Below the pieces are notes generated by a model that worked only from the letters and a program-made list of their open reading frames with translations, was not told where the DNA came from and did no database searches. A stretch of 64,000 nt of DNA from positions 10,726,845 through 10,790,844 of the forward strand of contig JABAKD010000015.1 in assembly GCA_012845835.1 (NCBI GenBank). The letters are read 5' to 3'. The stretch's first letter is position 1. Every line of letters starts with the position of its first letter. The position numbers and the translations under genes were made by a program. The stretch comes from Undaria pinnatifida. Lineage: Eukaryota; Sar; Phaeophyceae; Laminariales; Alariaceae. Below are positions 1 through 10,790 of the stretch, in pieces.

Positions 1-1096
1 CTTTTGTACAAGTATCACACCCGACAATGAGCGCGAGTACCGGCTCTTCAGTCAGTTTTCTTATTTATCGTGAGAAAAGGGACCTCAATTTTTTGCCCAG
101 GGAAGACCGATTTGGGCGCCCTTTGTACGTTTACGAAAGCAGGGGGCGGTAACGGTCTCTGACCGGCATATGGCACGACCGCCAATCCAATAAGAAACCG
201 AGATACGGTCCAGGCTATAGTATCTTATTTGCGTAGAGAGAGGGGATGTAAGGGTGCGATATAATATAGCTATACAGCTAAATATAGTGTTTGTTTTGTA
301 GAGAGAGGGTGGCATGCATGCAAGTCTCAATAACGTAATCGAGCTACCGGTACGTAAAAAGTGCCCATCAGAAAAAAAACAATACTGGGCAGCAAGACGA
401 ACGCACCTTGAAGCTGAGCGTAGAGTAGCAAGCTGCACGGGCACAAAGCACTACCGCCCTGTGGCGATCAGGCATAGCAGCTAGCGCTGTTGTTTGCTAT
501 CTTTCCAGGAGGCAACTGATACTGGCCCAGGATAATTATCGCATTAAGAAAGTAATACAAATGTTTATTTAAGAAAGTTTATTAGTTGAGAAAGGGTGTG
601 TTCCACACTCATTTTGGCATAACCGCTCCCGGTTCCCCCCCCCCCCGGAAATCTCAGGGCAAATTTCTTGCGGGGTCCTGTCTTACGACTGGGCCGGTCG
701 TAGTGGAGAACTCTCCCGGTATACACTACATCGGTACGAGCAGTCAGTCCTCCAGAGTAGGCTGCAGTTCACCAGGACGGGGGGTACCGGTGGACAATAA
801 GGGCAAGGGAGAGACGTGGGGTATGCCATCGCACTGCGCCACCAATTTCTAGCCAAACAATCCTGACTCTCTGTTTTTCAATGCTGTCACGTACTATTGA
901 TACGACGGTATTTCACCGCCGGTGTGCGCGCAGGGACCACAGACGCGCGGCAAGAAGCTTTGGACAGGGTGGACGGATTGCTTCGCGGCTTCGCTCAGGA
1001 CCAGGTGAGCGAGAGGATGGTTAAAGCGGTGGTTGTCTCGGTGCCCCTCCGCGAGCCACCGCTGCAAGCAGTGCGTGCCCATGAAAGCCAAAAAAA

Positions 1097-1260
1097 TGTC
1101 AGCAGACGGTCAGTCAAGGGAAACGTACCGCGGTCAGGGGTGTAAAACCAAGCATTCCACACTTGAACCCGGTAGTTTGGCGTCAGCCAAGCGTCATTCA
1201 AGCTGACTTATTGGAAAATTGCCGTCTGTCAAGGGCTGAAAGTGCCGTCTCCTGACATGT
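1097..1260 (+). repeat. Dispersed repeat R1, copy A
   Basis: This segment matches, with scattered differences, the reverse complement of about 33,018-33,192. Shared pieces include GACGGTCAGTCAAGGGAAA, TTGGCGTCAGYCAAG and the CTGAAAGTGC...GTCTCCTGA end. The two copies lie 32 kb apart in opposite orientation, so this is a dispersed element and not a local duplication. Neither copy shows clear inverted ends or a tail, so its class is unknown. Confidence 0.6.
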
Positions 1261-2914
1261 TTGCTTGAAGCGACCGTTTTTTGCCGGTTTTTTTTGTGTA
1301 AATATGTCAAATTCGTCAGCAGCGGGCTCTAGTTTGTTATGGTACCACTCACGACATAAATGTATGGACCATTTTGGGACATTAAAGCGGCGTAGGACAA
1401 AGTGAACGGCCTACTTCGCGGAGTCCCCTAGGACGCGGTGCGCGGGACGATGGTCACCTTGCTGCCCTCCGCGAGCTAACCACCCAGCCACCACTTTGAC
1501 GCAAGCTGTGTATAGGTATTATTAAGGTTAAACTGTTGTTTCCACCCATCAACACCCAGCACACCCAGCGTCCGTGCCGGTTCATCTTCCTCGAGAGCGA
1601 CATGCTCTGGCCACAGCCTACGCAGTGTGCGTGCTTTACGTTGACCCTTTTGGGGCTCGATTATATCTTGATTATAGTGTAGGGAAAAAATGACGAATGA
1701 AACTGACGATTGTGTCGTAGCATCCCTCACACCAAGCAACCCGGGCTGCTAGGTTAGGTGGCTGACGATTTTACCGTCGTACTGCTGCCGAGCGCCAATG
1801 CAAGTACTTGTGAGACGTGCGCGCAGCTTGCACTGGCGTGTGTCAAATGCCCGCACCATGATATGAACGCATTTATAGTTTGTTTTGTCGCTATACAGAG
1901 GCCTTCGAAAGGGTAAAACTGATATTTTTTTTCCACCCATCTGCATCCAGCACATGTAGCCAGCATTCGTGCCCATGCCTCCTACAGAGACGGGCTCTAC
2001 TACTACTGTGGTCACAAACTACGAGACAGAGATTCGCATGGCAAACACGGCAAGGTGATTTGGCCGTGCAATGCCAACCGCAATGAACACGCGGGCAAAA
2101 CATATGCGAGTCAGCACACCGAACTATTCGCGAGGGAACAGATTGCGCGCCCTTAAAACTGCCTCTTGTTTTCGTTTATTTACGCAAAAATGCTAGGAGA
2201 TCGCGATTTGCCCCCTTGGCTGACCGCGTACCTAAACTAAAAGCGAGAGGTTGTATGATAAGATGTAACATAGGGTTTGTTGGAGAATTAGGATGACATG
2301 TGTACAAGTCTCACTAGAGTGATTTAGCCCCGAGTAGACAGTTCCCAGGAGAGAACGAGGCATTATAGCAAGACGAGTGTGCGTTGGAGCAAAGGTAGCA
2401 GAACTCACGGGCAACAGCCACTACCGGAGCTGCCAGGCTATGATAGTAGCTAGTGTTGTGTAGGCTATTATTGTGCTCGCCATCCGACCATGTGCAGCAT
2501 GAGCGTCAACATTGATTACTCATAACATTCCCGCAAGCAGAAAGCCTCGGAAAATGAAAAGAAACCTACCGTTTGTGTAGATTGTTGTTGTGTAGATGGA
2601 CGCCAAAATAAATCTTACGCGTGCGAAAAGACGGGTCTCGTACATAGCATCCTTCTATTGGTATGTTAGCCTCTCTGGGGCTTGAGAGAAGAAAACGCTA
2701 AGAATATGTCACGCGTTCGGCAGATCATCGATTCCCGCTTGATGATCTAGATATTTCGAGGAAGATCTGTATGGTCTATAGCTCATGCTATCGGGTGGGA
2801 GCCGTGCGTTCTGCATGATCTAACAAAGGTTTCCGGGGTTGGATCTGTGCTCTCTGTAGACAGATCCTGCACAAGATCTCATATCGGCAGATGCAGGATC
2901 TGCTACTGTAGATG

Positions 2915-3105
2915 ATCTAGATAAAATTATCTAGATTATCTAGATTGTCTGTCTAGATTATCTACATTATCTAGGTTATCTAGAACATCTAGATTATCTA
3001 GAACATCTAGATTATCTAGATTATCTAGATTATCTAGGTTATCTAGATTGTCTAGCTTATCTAGATTATCTAGGTTATCTAGAACATCTAGATTATCTAG
3101 ATTAT
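2915..3105. repeat. CTAGATTAT minisatellite
   Basis: A short-period array of CTAGATTAT/CTAGGTTAT/CTAGAACAT units. Its minus-strand reading frame gives a meaningless Asp-Asn-Leu repeat. Related GATCTAGATCAT-rich sequence recurs near 46,110-46,350, 49,320-49,460 and 57,060-57,640, so the array is probably a local expansion of a dispersed repeat. Confidence 0.8.
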
Positions 3106-3253
3106 CTGTCTCCAAGGTGTGAAATATGTTCACGATTTCGGCTATGGCATACGAGTAGTGGGGGTGTCCAAAATGCAAATGTAAGGAGCAGGCTGTATGG
3201 TGATGCTTGCACTGCTGTGGACTCTCCCTATTGAATTGATGAGTCGTTTTTTC

Positions 3254-3445
3254 AGGGCTTTTCATGGGTCATGACCCGGCCCAATGGTCAAGTCTAGGCG
3301 TTTTCAAAACCTCACGGGTCGGGTCGGGTCGGGTCGGGTCGGGTCGGGTCGGGTCGGGTCGGGTCGGGTCCGGTCGGGTCGGGTCGGGTCAATAGGTTTT
3401 GAAATCTCGCGGGTCAGGTCAGGTCATGACCCGCGAGATAGGAGT
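3254..3445 (+). mobile_element. GGGTC-array element, copy 1 (hAT-like MITE)
   Basis: It begins CAGGGCTTTTCATGGGTCA and closes near GGTCATGACCCGCGAGAT. Between them is an array of the pentamer GGGTC. The CAGGG start and inverted ends match the other copies, the best of which is at 38,906-39,216. Inverted ends beginning YAGGG are typical of hAT transposons; assignment to hAT is inference. No transposase is present, so it is non-autonomous. Confidence 0.55.
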
Positions 3446-4814
3446 CATGTCACCCGTCGGGCCACTTTGGCTCTAGATTTGCTTTCTTCTGACCCGCGGG
3501 TCCATAGATCTGACCCTCGGACCGAACACATCCAAACCTTACTATTTCCTATCCGAGGGCTTTTGTGATGCTAAATCGCCGCCAAATGTATATTTTCGTG
3601 TTCAGATCCATCTATATCCATTACATCTAGGTCACGTATCACTAGCGGGGTACAAAAACACAGAGTAGAGTCTTTGTGAAGAATATTTGTCTTAAAAACC
3701 CATCTAAAAAAATCTCCCGAAGGTGGGGATTTGCGGTATTTTTGTCTAAACACGGCAAAAAATACTTTATCGAAGGTAGAATGTGACAAAAAAATGCGGT
3801 ACTTTTTGTCTCTCTGTTTCATTGGCCTGCAACGCACGGAAGATTTGCCCGGCGCAGCTCTGCTCACTAATCGACGAGCATCTCCCTTGCCTGGCCCACA
3901 CCACTTACTGCCTGCTGCATGCTGTATCGACACAGCGCAACAACCGCTGAGAGCACGCAGACTCGAGAAGTGTAGCTAGAATATGACGCGGTTGAGCGGC
4001 GTTGGAGTGGGCCAGTGGGCCGCCCCGTGGCCCGCTGCTACGACGGCGCGCTCTCGCCCGCTTGGTGTCCTGGACAATGCGCCGATCCGAAATGGCTACT
4101 CGTACTTGTTCTTGTGCCACTATCCAGTATGCTGGTAGACCGTGCCAACACGACAGCTCGTGTATCATTTCGATTCCACTACAGCGCGATAGTAGTAGCA
4201 TTAGCAGCAGCGGCGGCGGCGGCGCCGTGTGAGGCCGCCGCGGTCTAAGTGTCGGGCGTCGGGCGTGCTCGGAGCAGAGCGCGCCAGCACGGTGGCACGC
4301 ATGCTCTGAGCGTAACAGCAATCAGCAGCAGCATCAGCAGCAGCAGCAGCAGCAACACACGACGAGAAAAATGCTCGTACGAAGCCGGTGCCAAAATTGG
4401 AAAATAAAAAAATGGAAGTTGTTGCTGTTGCCGGTGCTGGTGCTGCTTGTTTTCGTTGCTGAAGCTTCTCCTGCCGCTTGCTGCCGCTAGCTTAGCTGCT
4501 GCTTGCTGAAGGATAGCAGCGGCGGCACTGCGGTTCACTCTGCCGCCGCCGCCGTTGATTGGCTGCCGTCGCTACACGTACGTTTTTTTTGTTGCTTTTC
4601 TGCGTTCCTTTTCCTTTTGTTCTTTTGCGTTGTTGCCGCACATCCCCACTCCCCCCCCTCATATTTGGAGGCGTTGCCTGCAGAATTTTGCTTCCATCTC
4701 ACACACACCAAAGTCATGATGGGAAGGGAATTCGCTTTTTTTAGCGGAAGGAAATATATTTTTCGGAAGAACGTTTGTCGCAAGACGCTATTAAACCATT
4801 TCGAATACGTCGAC

Positions 4815-5170
4815 CGGTGGGTCAGATCCACGGGTCGAACCCGTGGGTCGAGATACAAAATCTCGCGGGTCAAGGCGACCCGACCCGCGACATGACCTGC
4901 ATCTCACGGGTCGTTCGGCTCCTTGCCGGTCGGGTCGGGTCGGGTCACAAGATTTTGAACTCTCACGGGTCGGGTCGGGTCAGAAGATCCATGAATTTTT
5001 ACGGGTGGGTCCGGCTGGGTCAGGAGGTTTTGAAGTCTTACAGGTTGGGTCGGGTCAGGTTCAGAGGTTCATGAAATTTCACGGGTCGGGTCGGGTCATC
5101 TGACCCAACCCGACCCGGCCCGCGAGGTGGCCGATCCGCGAGATTGGACCTGACCCGTGAAAATCTCTGG
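4815..5170. mobile_element. GGGTC-array element, copy 2
   Basis: A degenerate member with interrupted GGGTC/GACCC arrays. It ends near GACCTGACCCGTGAAAAT, like the right ends of other copies. Its left boundary is unclear. Open frames rich in Gly-Ser-Arg or Val-Gly inside it are translations of the pentamer. Confidence 0.5.
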
Positions 5171-5234
5171 AAAGTATGGTTAAAACTGGCATATATGTGC
5201 GGTGGCACGCATCTGAAGCGGTTCGTGCCCCCCC

Positions 5235-5370
5235 CCCGAACCCCCACCCCACCCCACCCCACCCCACCCCACCCCACCCCACCCCACCCCACCCTACCCC
5301 ACCCTACCCCACCCCACCCCACCCCGCTCGACCCCGCCCCACCCCACCCCACCCGACCCCACCCCCCAAT
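5235..5370. repeat. CCCCA pentanucleotide array
   Basis: A nearly uninterrupted CCCCA array directly upstream of the acceptor at 5,414 of the plus-strand gene. It forms the C-rich tract before that acceptor. The long Pro/His-rich frame across it is an artefact of the repeat. Confidence 0.9.
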
Positions 5371-5414
5371 CCTCCTCGCCCCCCGGCGTCCGCTCTTCGT
5401 CCTGTTGCGAGCAG

Positions 5415-5527
5415 CTCCTACAAGACGACTTGAAGGACCTGAACGTGAGAAAAGCGTTCGAGCACTGGACAGGTCGGAATAGGCTGTCCCGAGAGGATGC
5501 GGACGACCTCATGGAAGACAACTACAG
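5415..5527 (+). CDS. Plus-strand gene, penultimate visible exon
   Basis: The acceptor TTGCGAGCAG|CTCC and donor CTACAG|GTGAAC bound 113 nt read in one frame: 37 codons plus two bases. The peptide is charged and helical-looking, with segments such as AFEHWTGRNRLSREDADDLM. I do not recognise the family. The phase (two bases left over) fits the next exon at 6,789, which supplies the third base of an Arg codon. Two decayed copies of this exon's 3' half follow in the intron (5,604-5,660 and 5,793-5,875); the intact frame and good donor mark this copy as the functional one. Earlier exons must exist but were not found. Confidence 0.6.
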
Positions 5528-5603
5528 GTGAACATCTATTCATTTTTGTGTTTTCTTCGTTTTTTTTTGTTCGCTGCGGGTAGGAGGGGGGGGGGGGGGG
5601 GGG

Positions 5604-5875
5604 GGCGGTAGGCTGTCCCGAGAGGATGCGGACGTCCTTATGCAAGATAACTACAGGCGAAAATATATTGTTCCTTTTTTTTGTGCGCTGCAGGTGGGAG
5701 GGGGAGGGGAAGGGGAAGGGTGTGTGAGACGTTTGAGGGGTGGGGGGGGAGTGCGGGAGGGAGGGGAAGGCGAGGGGGGGGGGGGGCAGGAGCTTTCGAG
5801 CACTGGATTTGTCGCAAGAGGCTGTCCCTAGAGGATGCGGACAACGTTGTGCAAGATAATTACCGGTAAAAAAGT
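5604..5875 (+). pseudogene. Two decayed copies of the preceding exon's 3' end
   Basis: GGCTGTCCCGAGAGGATGCG of the exon at 5,415-5,527 recurs at 5,611 and, altered, at 5,820. Each copy continues through the exon end into intron-like sequence. The first copy has lost the donor (CAGGCG); the second keeps a possible GGTAAA donor. G-rich runs separate the copies. This looks like tandem duplication of a segment spanning the exon-intron border, followed by decay. Confidence 0.7.
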
Positions 5876-6440
5876 GTAGGTTATCTTGGTAGTTTTGCGT
5901 TTGGGGCGGAGGAGGGGGCCGGCAGAAGGGAGAACGGGGTTGGGGACAGGCGGGGGGGTGGGGGGGGGAAGGGGGGTGGGGGGGGGGAAGGGGGGTGGGG
6001 GGGGGGGGGAGCGTTGGCTGGGCTACAGGTAGCTTTGTATGTTTGATTCGTTGGTTGTTTGCTACAGGCATTGGGGGACGGAGGAGGCGGGGGGGGGGCT
6101 TGGATTGGGCTTCATTGAGTGCTGACGATTTGTGGTGCTTGTGTCGAACGGGTTAGCAAACCCGTTGGCTTCAGTACCCCCCCCCTCATCTCCTTCTCCG
6201 TCTTCTAACCCCTGCCCCGTCCCATCCCCCCGCCCCCATGTTTTGCTTCTGGTCCTTGCAACGCCGTCGCTGTCTTGGACATAGCTCGGTCAGAAACCAG
6301 TTGGTGTGCACCAATATGGGTCAATTTACCATCGCTCTGACATGAGTGCCCCTCCTCCCCTCGTTCTCATTCCCCCAGCCCCTCCCCCACGCCTCATCGA
6401 AGCTGTCATCGGAAATGCAAGAGAGTGCGCACACGGGGCC

Positions 6441-6649
6441 GAACTCCGCCTCACAAGTGGTTCTTAGTAGCATGCAGCCCACCCTTCGTGCGCCCAATCG
6501 AACGCCTCACCACGATTCGCGCTTGGTGCGCGCGATGTCTGCCTGGTCGGTGAAAACCCGGCGTGCTCCGCCCCCGCGTTGTAAGGATGCAGGTTTTGTG
6601 GTCTTCAAGACTATGGCTTTGCATGAAATGAGTTAACTCCCCCCTCCCT
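6441..6649 (+). mobile_element. Short poly(C)-tailed retroposon, copy a
   Basis: One of the fullest copies of a roughly 190-bp family. It runs from GCCTCACAAGTGGTT through GTCTGCCTGGTCGGTGAAAA to CATGAAATGAGT, followed by a C-rich tail. Other copies are at 31,033-31,148, 31,149-31,262, 42,662-42,869, 54,328-54,548, 54,628-54,720 and 58,126-58,203 (minus), and at 46,597-46,645 and 56,275-56,345 (plus). It sits in the intron of the plus-strand gene. It could be a SINE or the 3' end of an unseen LINE. Confidence 0.65.
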
Positions 6650-6788
6650 GTGTCCCTCCCCTGATCCCCCCCCCCCCCCATCTCCTTCTCCCTCTCTACC
6701 CTCCCCCCCTCCTTCCCCAAACCCCTCCCCCCCATTTCGTTTTTTGGTGGTTGTAACTCTGTCGTCGCCCCGATTTGGCGCGGTTCAG

Positions 6789-7296
6789 AATCCAATCCGT
6801 TTGCACGAAGATGGCGGAGCTGCAGAGTTGCTGTAAAGTTGCGGGGATAGGCCTCCCTCTCCTTCAGGTGCTCAATGGTGAAGGCTTGTACAACGCTGCA
6901 AGTGGCGGTGGTGGTGGTGGTGGTAGTGGCGGTGGTGGCGGTAGTGGTGATGCTAGCAGTGGCGGCGGCGACTCTACTCGCCGAAGACGCGCCCCTGCGT
7001 CGGGACAAGCTTCTCAAGGGGCCGGCGGCGTTCCCGCGGCAGGGGGGACAAGTCACGACCATCCCGGGTCACAAGAAAGTGCGCCACCCCTAATGATGCA
7101 AAAGGGTGGGGGTGGGGAGGGAGAATCCACCTGGCAGCAGATGTTCGTGGACGAGGCGAAAAGGGTGGGAGGCATTTGTCTGTGCGCGTTGATATTTACC
7201 TCGGCGCTGAAGTACTTCCGGGGGGACGACCCACTGGGTCTGTGGAGAGATGGTGGCGGCGACGGGGGCGGGGCAGGGGGGCAGGACGAGTTGTGA
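6789..7296 (+). CDS. Plus-strand gene, terminal exon; one hydrophobic segment, QDEL end
   Basis: The acceptor is GCGCGGTTCAG|AATCC and the frame runs 169 codons to TGA at 7,294. One starting base completes the Arg codon left open by the exon at 5,415-5,527. The order is: about 36 residues ending near VLNGEGLYNAASG; a Gly-rich linker; a low-complexity middle; an amphipathic stretch (WQQMFVDEAKRVGG); a hydrophobic segment (ICLCALIFTSALKYF); and a Gly/Asp-rich end finishing QDEL. A terminal xDEL can act as an ER-retrieval signal when the C-terminus is lumenal; whether it is so here is not known. Family not recognised. Decayed copies of this 3' end follow at about 7,705 and 8,205. A later acceptor (CTCCTTCAG at about 6,868) would give a shorter exon but breaks the phase match. 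Confidence 0.55.
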
Positions 7297-7704
7297 TGCT
7301 TTCAAACGAGCCCACAGCTGACGTAACGATCTCTCAAATGTTTGTAGTGGGACGTATCACGCAGCTTGAAAATGTGAGCATCGACCGCTCAATCGGTCTA
7401 ACTCACAGCTGACGTGTCAATACTACTTGTATTCTTCGTATAGCCTATGTTCGGTAAGTTGTTGTATGCTCTGGGGTGCTCGGGAACCAAATCTGGTTGT
7501 TGTAGTCACACTCGAGTGTGTACCCGTCATTTAAGGTATATACCTTGGTGCGCCCAGAGTACCCGGGTATACCCAGAGTATATATACGCATCCCTTAGTA
7601 AAACACATCCTTGGACGTTTTTTTTGCATTTTTTTTGTGGATACGTTACGTCTGGTGACGCCGTTGCTGATTCTTGTGGTTTTTGTGCGTAATGAGTTGT
7701 GGAC

Positions 7705-8280
7705 GTTTCCCTACTGGGTGTGTGGAGATATGATGGCGGTGACGGGGGGGGGGGGGGGGGGGGGGGGGGGCAGCACGTTTTGTGACGCTGTCAAATACAT
7801 GTTTCGTCGGGTATATACACTCTGGGACTCCCGGGTGCTAAACCTGGTTGTTGTGGTCATACTCGGGTATGTACCCAGGTACGCCCAGAGTAATCATCAG
7901 CTACCACGCTTGGTTGATGTGTCTGTACTCGGGTATGTACCCAGGTAAGCGGAGAGTACCTGGGTATCAAACTTGATTGCTATCATAGTCGGGTGTGTAC
8001 CCGGACCCGGATACGCCAGAGTTCCTGGGTGCCAAACCTGATTGTTGTGGTCATACCCGGGTATGCACCCGAGTGCGCCCAGATTATATTGTACCCTAGT
8101 AAACCCTTTCTTGAACTTTTTTCTCGCGCGTTTTTAGAGTCTCCCGCGGCTGGAGGCTATGTCCCTTGTTATTGTGCACTTGTGTGTAATGTGTAAGGGG
8201 CGTTTATCTGCTGGGTTTGTAGAGAGATAGTGGCGGTGACCGGGGCGGGGGGGCAGGACAGGACGAGTTGTGACGATTTC
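7705..8280 (+). pseudogene. Two decayed copies of the QDEL gene's 3' end
   Basis: The functional 3' end reads CTGGGTCTGTGGAGAGATGG, then GGCGGCGACGGGGG, GCAGGACGAGTTGTGA. Copies occur at about 7,709-7,790 (TGGGTGTGTGGAGATATGAT, then a 27-base G run) and 8,207-8,285 (TGGGTTTGTAGAGAGATAGT ... GGACGAGTTGTGA). Reading frames are broken. Spacing of about 480-500 bp and related sequence between the copies suggest duplication of a larger unit carrying the gene end and downstream DNA. Confidence 0.7.
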
Positions 8281-9457
8281 ATAGCATGCTTTGTAGGGTA
8301 TTATGGTACTCTGGGGTACCAGGATACCGAACCTGGTGGTTGCGGTCATACTCGGGGATGTACACACGGGTACGCCGAGAGTACCCCAAGTATCAAACCT
8401 GGTTGTAGTCGTACTCGGGTGTGTACCCTGGTGGGCCCAGAGTTCCCAGGTGCCAACCTTGGTTAATGGGGTCATGCTCGGGGCACATTACCGGGTAGGC
8501 CTAAAGTGCACGCCCTCCTAAGCATACTCTTGGAGGCCTTTGTCGCTTGTGTTTGACGTTACGGTGGAGGGCCTACTACGTACACAACGAGTAAAATGTT
8601 GAAAACGACACACCCTACGGTAGAGATGCAACCTTTTTTTTCCAAGGCTCCTCACGCGAGGAGCCCTGTTTGTATACCTCCTTCTAACAACCCCAACCCT
8701 TACCCTAACCCACCCCAAAATCGTTAGGAGTAAACTGAAAGTGAAACCCGGTGAACTAAACCCGTGGGCTGGATATACCAAAATCCAAGCTTGCTAAAAC
8801 ACCCCCCCAAAAGTGTTTGGAGTAAACTGAAAGTGAACCCTGCGCAAAACTGTTTTGGAGCAAACTGAAAGTGAAACCCGGTGAACAAAACCCATGGACT
8901 AGATATATATATATATTCCGACGATTTCGGGTTAAGGAGCCCGCCGTCCAAAAAGTTTGCGAAAACTAAAGTCATGTATACCATACCTTTGTCGGGCGTG
9001 CTTCGGTTAATGAGCTCCGTGGTCGTTCAGAGAAAATTTGAGCCAAAAGATGCTATGTTTCGTAGTTTCATCGTAGCACGAGTCGTGTTACCGGTAGCGT
9101 ACATCCCCAAGAGATAAACAGCGTTTTTTTTCACGGGTCAAAACGCTTCATATCCCCTTTGGGGCTTGATTATATCTTGATTATAGTATACAGACCGAAA
9201 AGCGACGAGCGCGATCTAATCAAGCGTCTAGGAAAAGCTCGAGGCAACAATCCGAGTACCGTCATGCCTCACGCTTTTGCCTCACACAGCCTCCTGCGTT
9301 GCAGTTCGAACACATCTCGTACACAACCACCAACCAGCAGTAGCAGCAGCAGCAACTCGGATTGATTTTACTTCATGTGGCCGATGCTGCAACCACGCCA
9401 CTTTTTCCGTCAATAGGTTTTGCGCCTCAAGTCCCCGAAGGGGTTACAAATACTTGC

Positions 9458-9600
9458 GGTTCGAGTCGGGGCGGTTCGGGAGGTGTTTGAAATCTCACGG
9501 GCCGGACCGGGTCTCTTTGTAACATCACGGGTCGAATCGGGCCACCCGGACCCGATCCGACCCGCGAGACTTGACCCGACCCGCGAAAGGCCGTGGAAAT
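9458..9600. mobile_element. GGGTC-array element, copy 3
   Basis: A short degenerate member with scattered GGGTC and GACCC units. It ends near GACCCGACCCGCGAAAGGCC, which resembles the right end of the best copy (38,906-39,216). The left end is not resolved. Confidence 0.45.
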
Positions 9601-9679
9601 AATAGGGGATCTCCTACCGCAGCAATGATGTGTATTTGGACCAGAAAAATGTCCCAATCTCCTTTACATTTACGATCAG

Positions 9680-9842
9680 AGTCTACCTACGATGGGACCC
9701 GAAGGGTGCGCCAGCTAGCGTTGGGCTGCGAAAGCAACTGAGTTAAATAGACACACGACGCGTATGAAAATACGTGAAAGTGTGGTGAGCTAAAGCTTTA
9801 TTTTTCCCCATCCGCCGGAGGACAAGAAAAAAAAAAAAAAAC
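9680..9842 (+). mobile_element. A-tailed short retroposon, copy 1
   Basis: It shares a core (GCGCCAGCTAGCGTTGGGCT ... GACACACGACGCGTATGAAA ... CCCCATCCGCCGGAGGA) with copies at 29,755-29,945, 31,397-31,594 and 35,258-35,405 (plus) and 55,650-55,795 (minus). Each ends in an A-rich tail, 15 or more bases here. A common 3' end with an A tail at unrelated sites indicates retroposition. Length is about 160 bp with no coding capacity. Confidence 0.75.
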
Positions 9843-10449
9843 TGGTAATTTCTCCAGTAATGGTTGTGGTTTTCGGGGTGGAAAGACTACAGCAGTCGCT
9901 GCGCCTACCGCACCATGATGCGTATTTGGATCAGAAAAATGTCCCAATTATCTCTTCTATTTACGAACAGACCGGTAATTTCTCCATCCAATGGTTTGTT
10001 GTGGTTTCGGCGTGGACGACTACATACAGCAGCAGCAGTCGCTGGTGAAAAAGTGTGGGCGGCAATAGTAGTCTAATTCTATTAACCCGCTTAGGCTGGT
10101 CGGTGCTGCTTAAACTCTGTGGAGCTTCATCAGAGGGAATAGATGACCAAAAAAACTGGCGTTTACGGCATTCGAAGCAAAGTGAGATGCGTGAATATTA
10201 TTGGTGATACATTTCGTGTCCACACTGAAAAGATACAAACAAGATGCACGTCATGGTGATCTCGTTCGCACTGCATCGCACTGACGGAGACGGTGGATAA
10301 CATCGCACTTATTGTAATGTCTTACATCGCTATAATAGACCCAGGCACCAAAAGGGCTAATAATATACGAAGTACTTCGTAGTGTATAGTATACTAGCTA
10401 TAACCTACTTTGGGCTGGTCGGTGTTGCTTAGTACTCTGCCCGGTTCTC

Positions 10450-10785
10450 AAAAACTCGCAGGTTGACTCGGGTCGGATCAGGAGGACCTAGGTGTTCGAA
10501 ACATCACGGCACGGGCCACGTCGGGTCAGGAGGTTTTCAAACCTCACGGGTCGGGTCGGGTCGGGTCGGGTCGGGTCGGGTCGGGTCGGGTCGGGTCGGG
10601 TCGGGTCGGGTCGGGTCGGGTCGGGTCGGGTCGGGTCGGGTCGGGTCGGGTCGGGTCGGGTCGGGTCGGGTCGGGTCGGGTCGGGTCGGGTCCGGTCCGG
10701 TCGGGTCGGGTCGGGCCGGTTCGGGCCGGTTCGTGTCGGGTCACCCTTACCTGACCCGGCCCGCGAGGAGAGACCCGGCCGGTGG
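10450..10785 (+). mobile_element. GGGTC-array element, copy 4, longest pure array
   Basis: It contains about 190 bp of nearly uninterrupted GGGTC (about 10,547-10,735), the longest array of this family in the window. The right part ends CTGACCCGGCCCGCGAGGAG. A second inverted-repeat element (10,791-11,030) begins only a few bases downstream. Confidence 0.55.
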
Positions 10786-10790
10786 GATCG

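Larger units (their letters stand above)
1..5414. other. Repeat-rich region, no supported gene
   Basis: No exon could be supported here. The stretch holds an anonymous dispersed repeat (about 1,097-1,260), a CTAGAT-rich tract (2,900-3,110), two GGGTC-array elements (3,254-3,445 and 4,815-5,170), a CAG/GCC-rich tract (about 4,190-4,560) and a CCCCA array (5,240-5,370). Several open frames of 60-138 codons exist, but they lie in low-complexity or repeat sequence and lack paired splice signals. Upstream exons of the plus-strand gene that starts to be visible at 5,415 may lie here, but I could not pick them out. Confidence 0.6.

Noticed and set aside
4015-4248. 78-codon frame ending in poly-Ala and a stop, with several Cys
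   Set aside because: No convincing acceptor or family; composition follows the GCG/CAG-rich tract. Could be a terminal exon but cannot be supported.
4503-4895. Plus-strand frames with hydrophobic, signal-like stretches
   Set aside because: Low-complexity T-rich sequence, no ATG in a good place, and the frame enters a GGGTC element.
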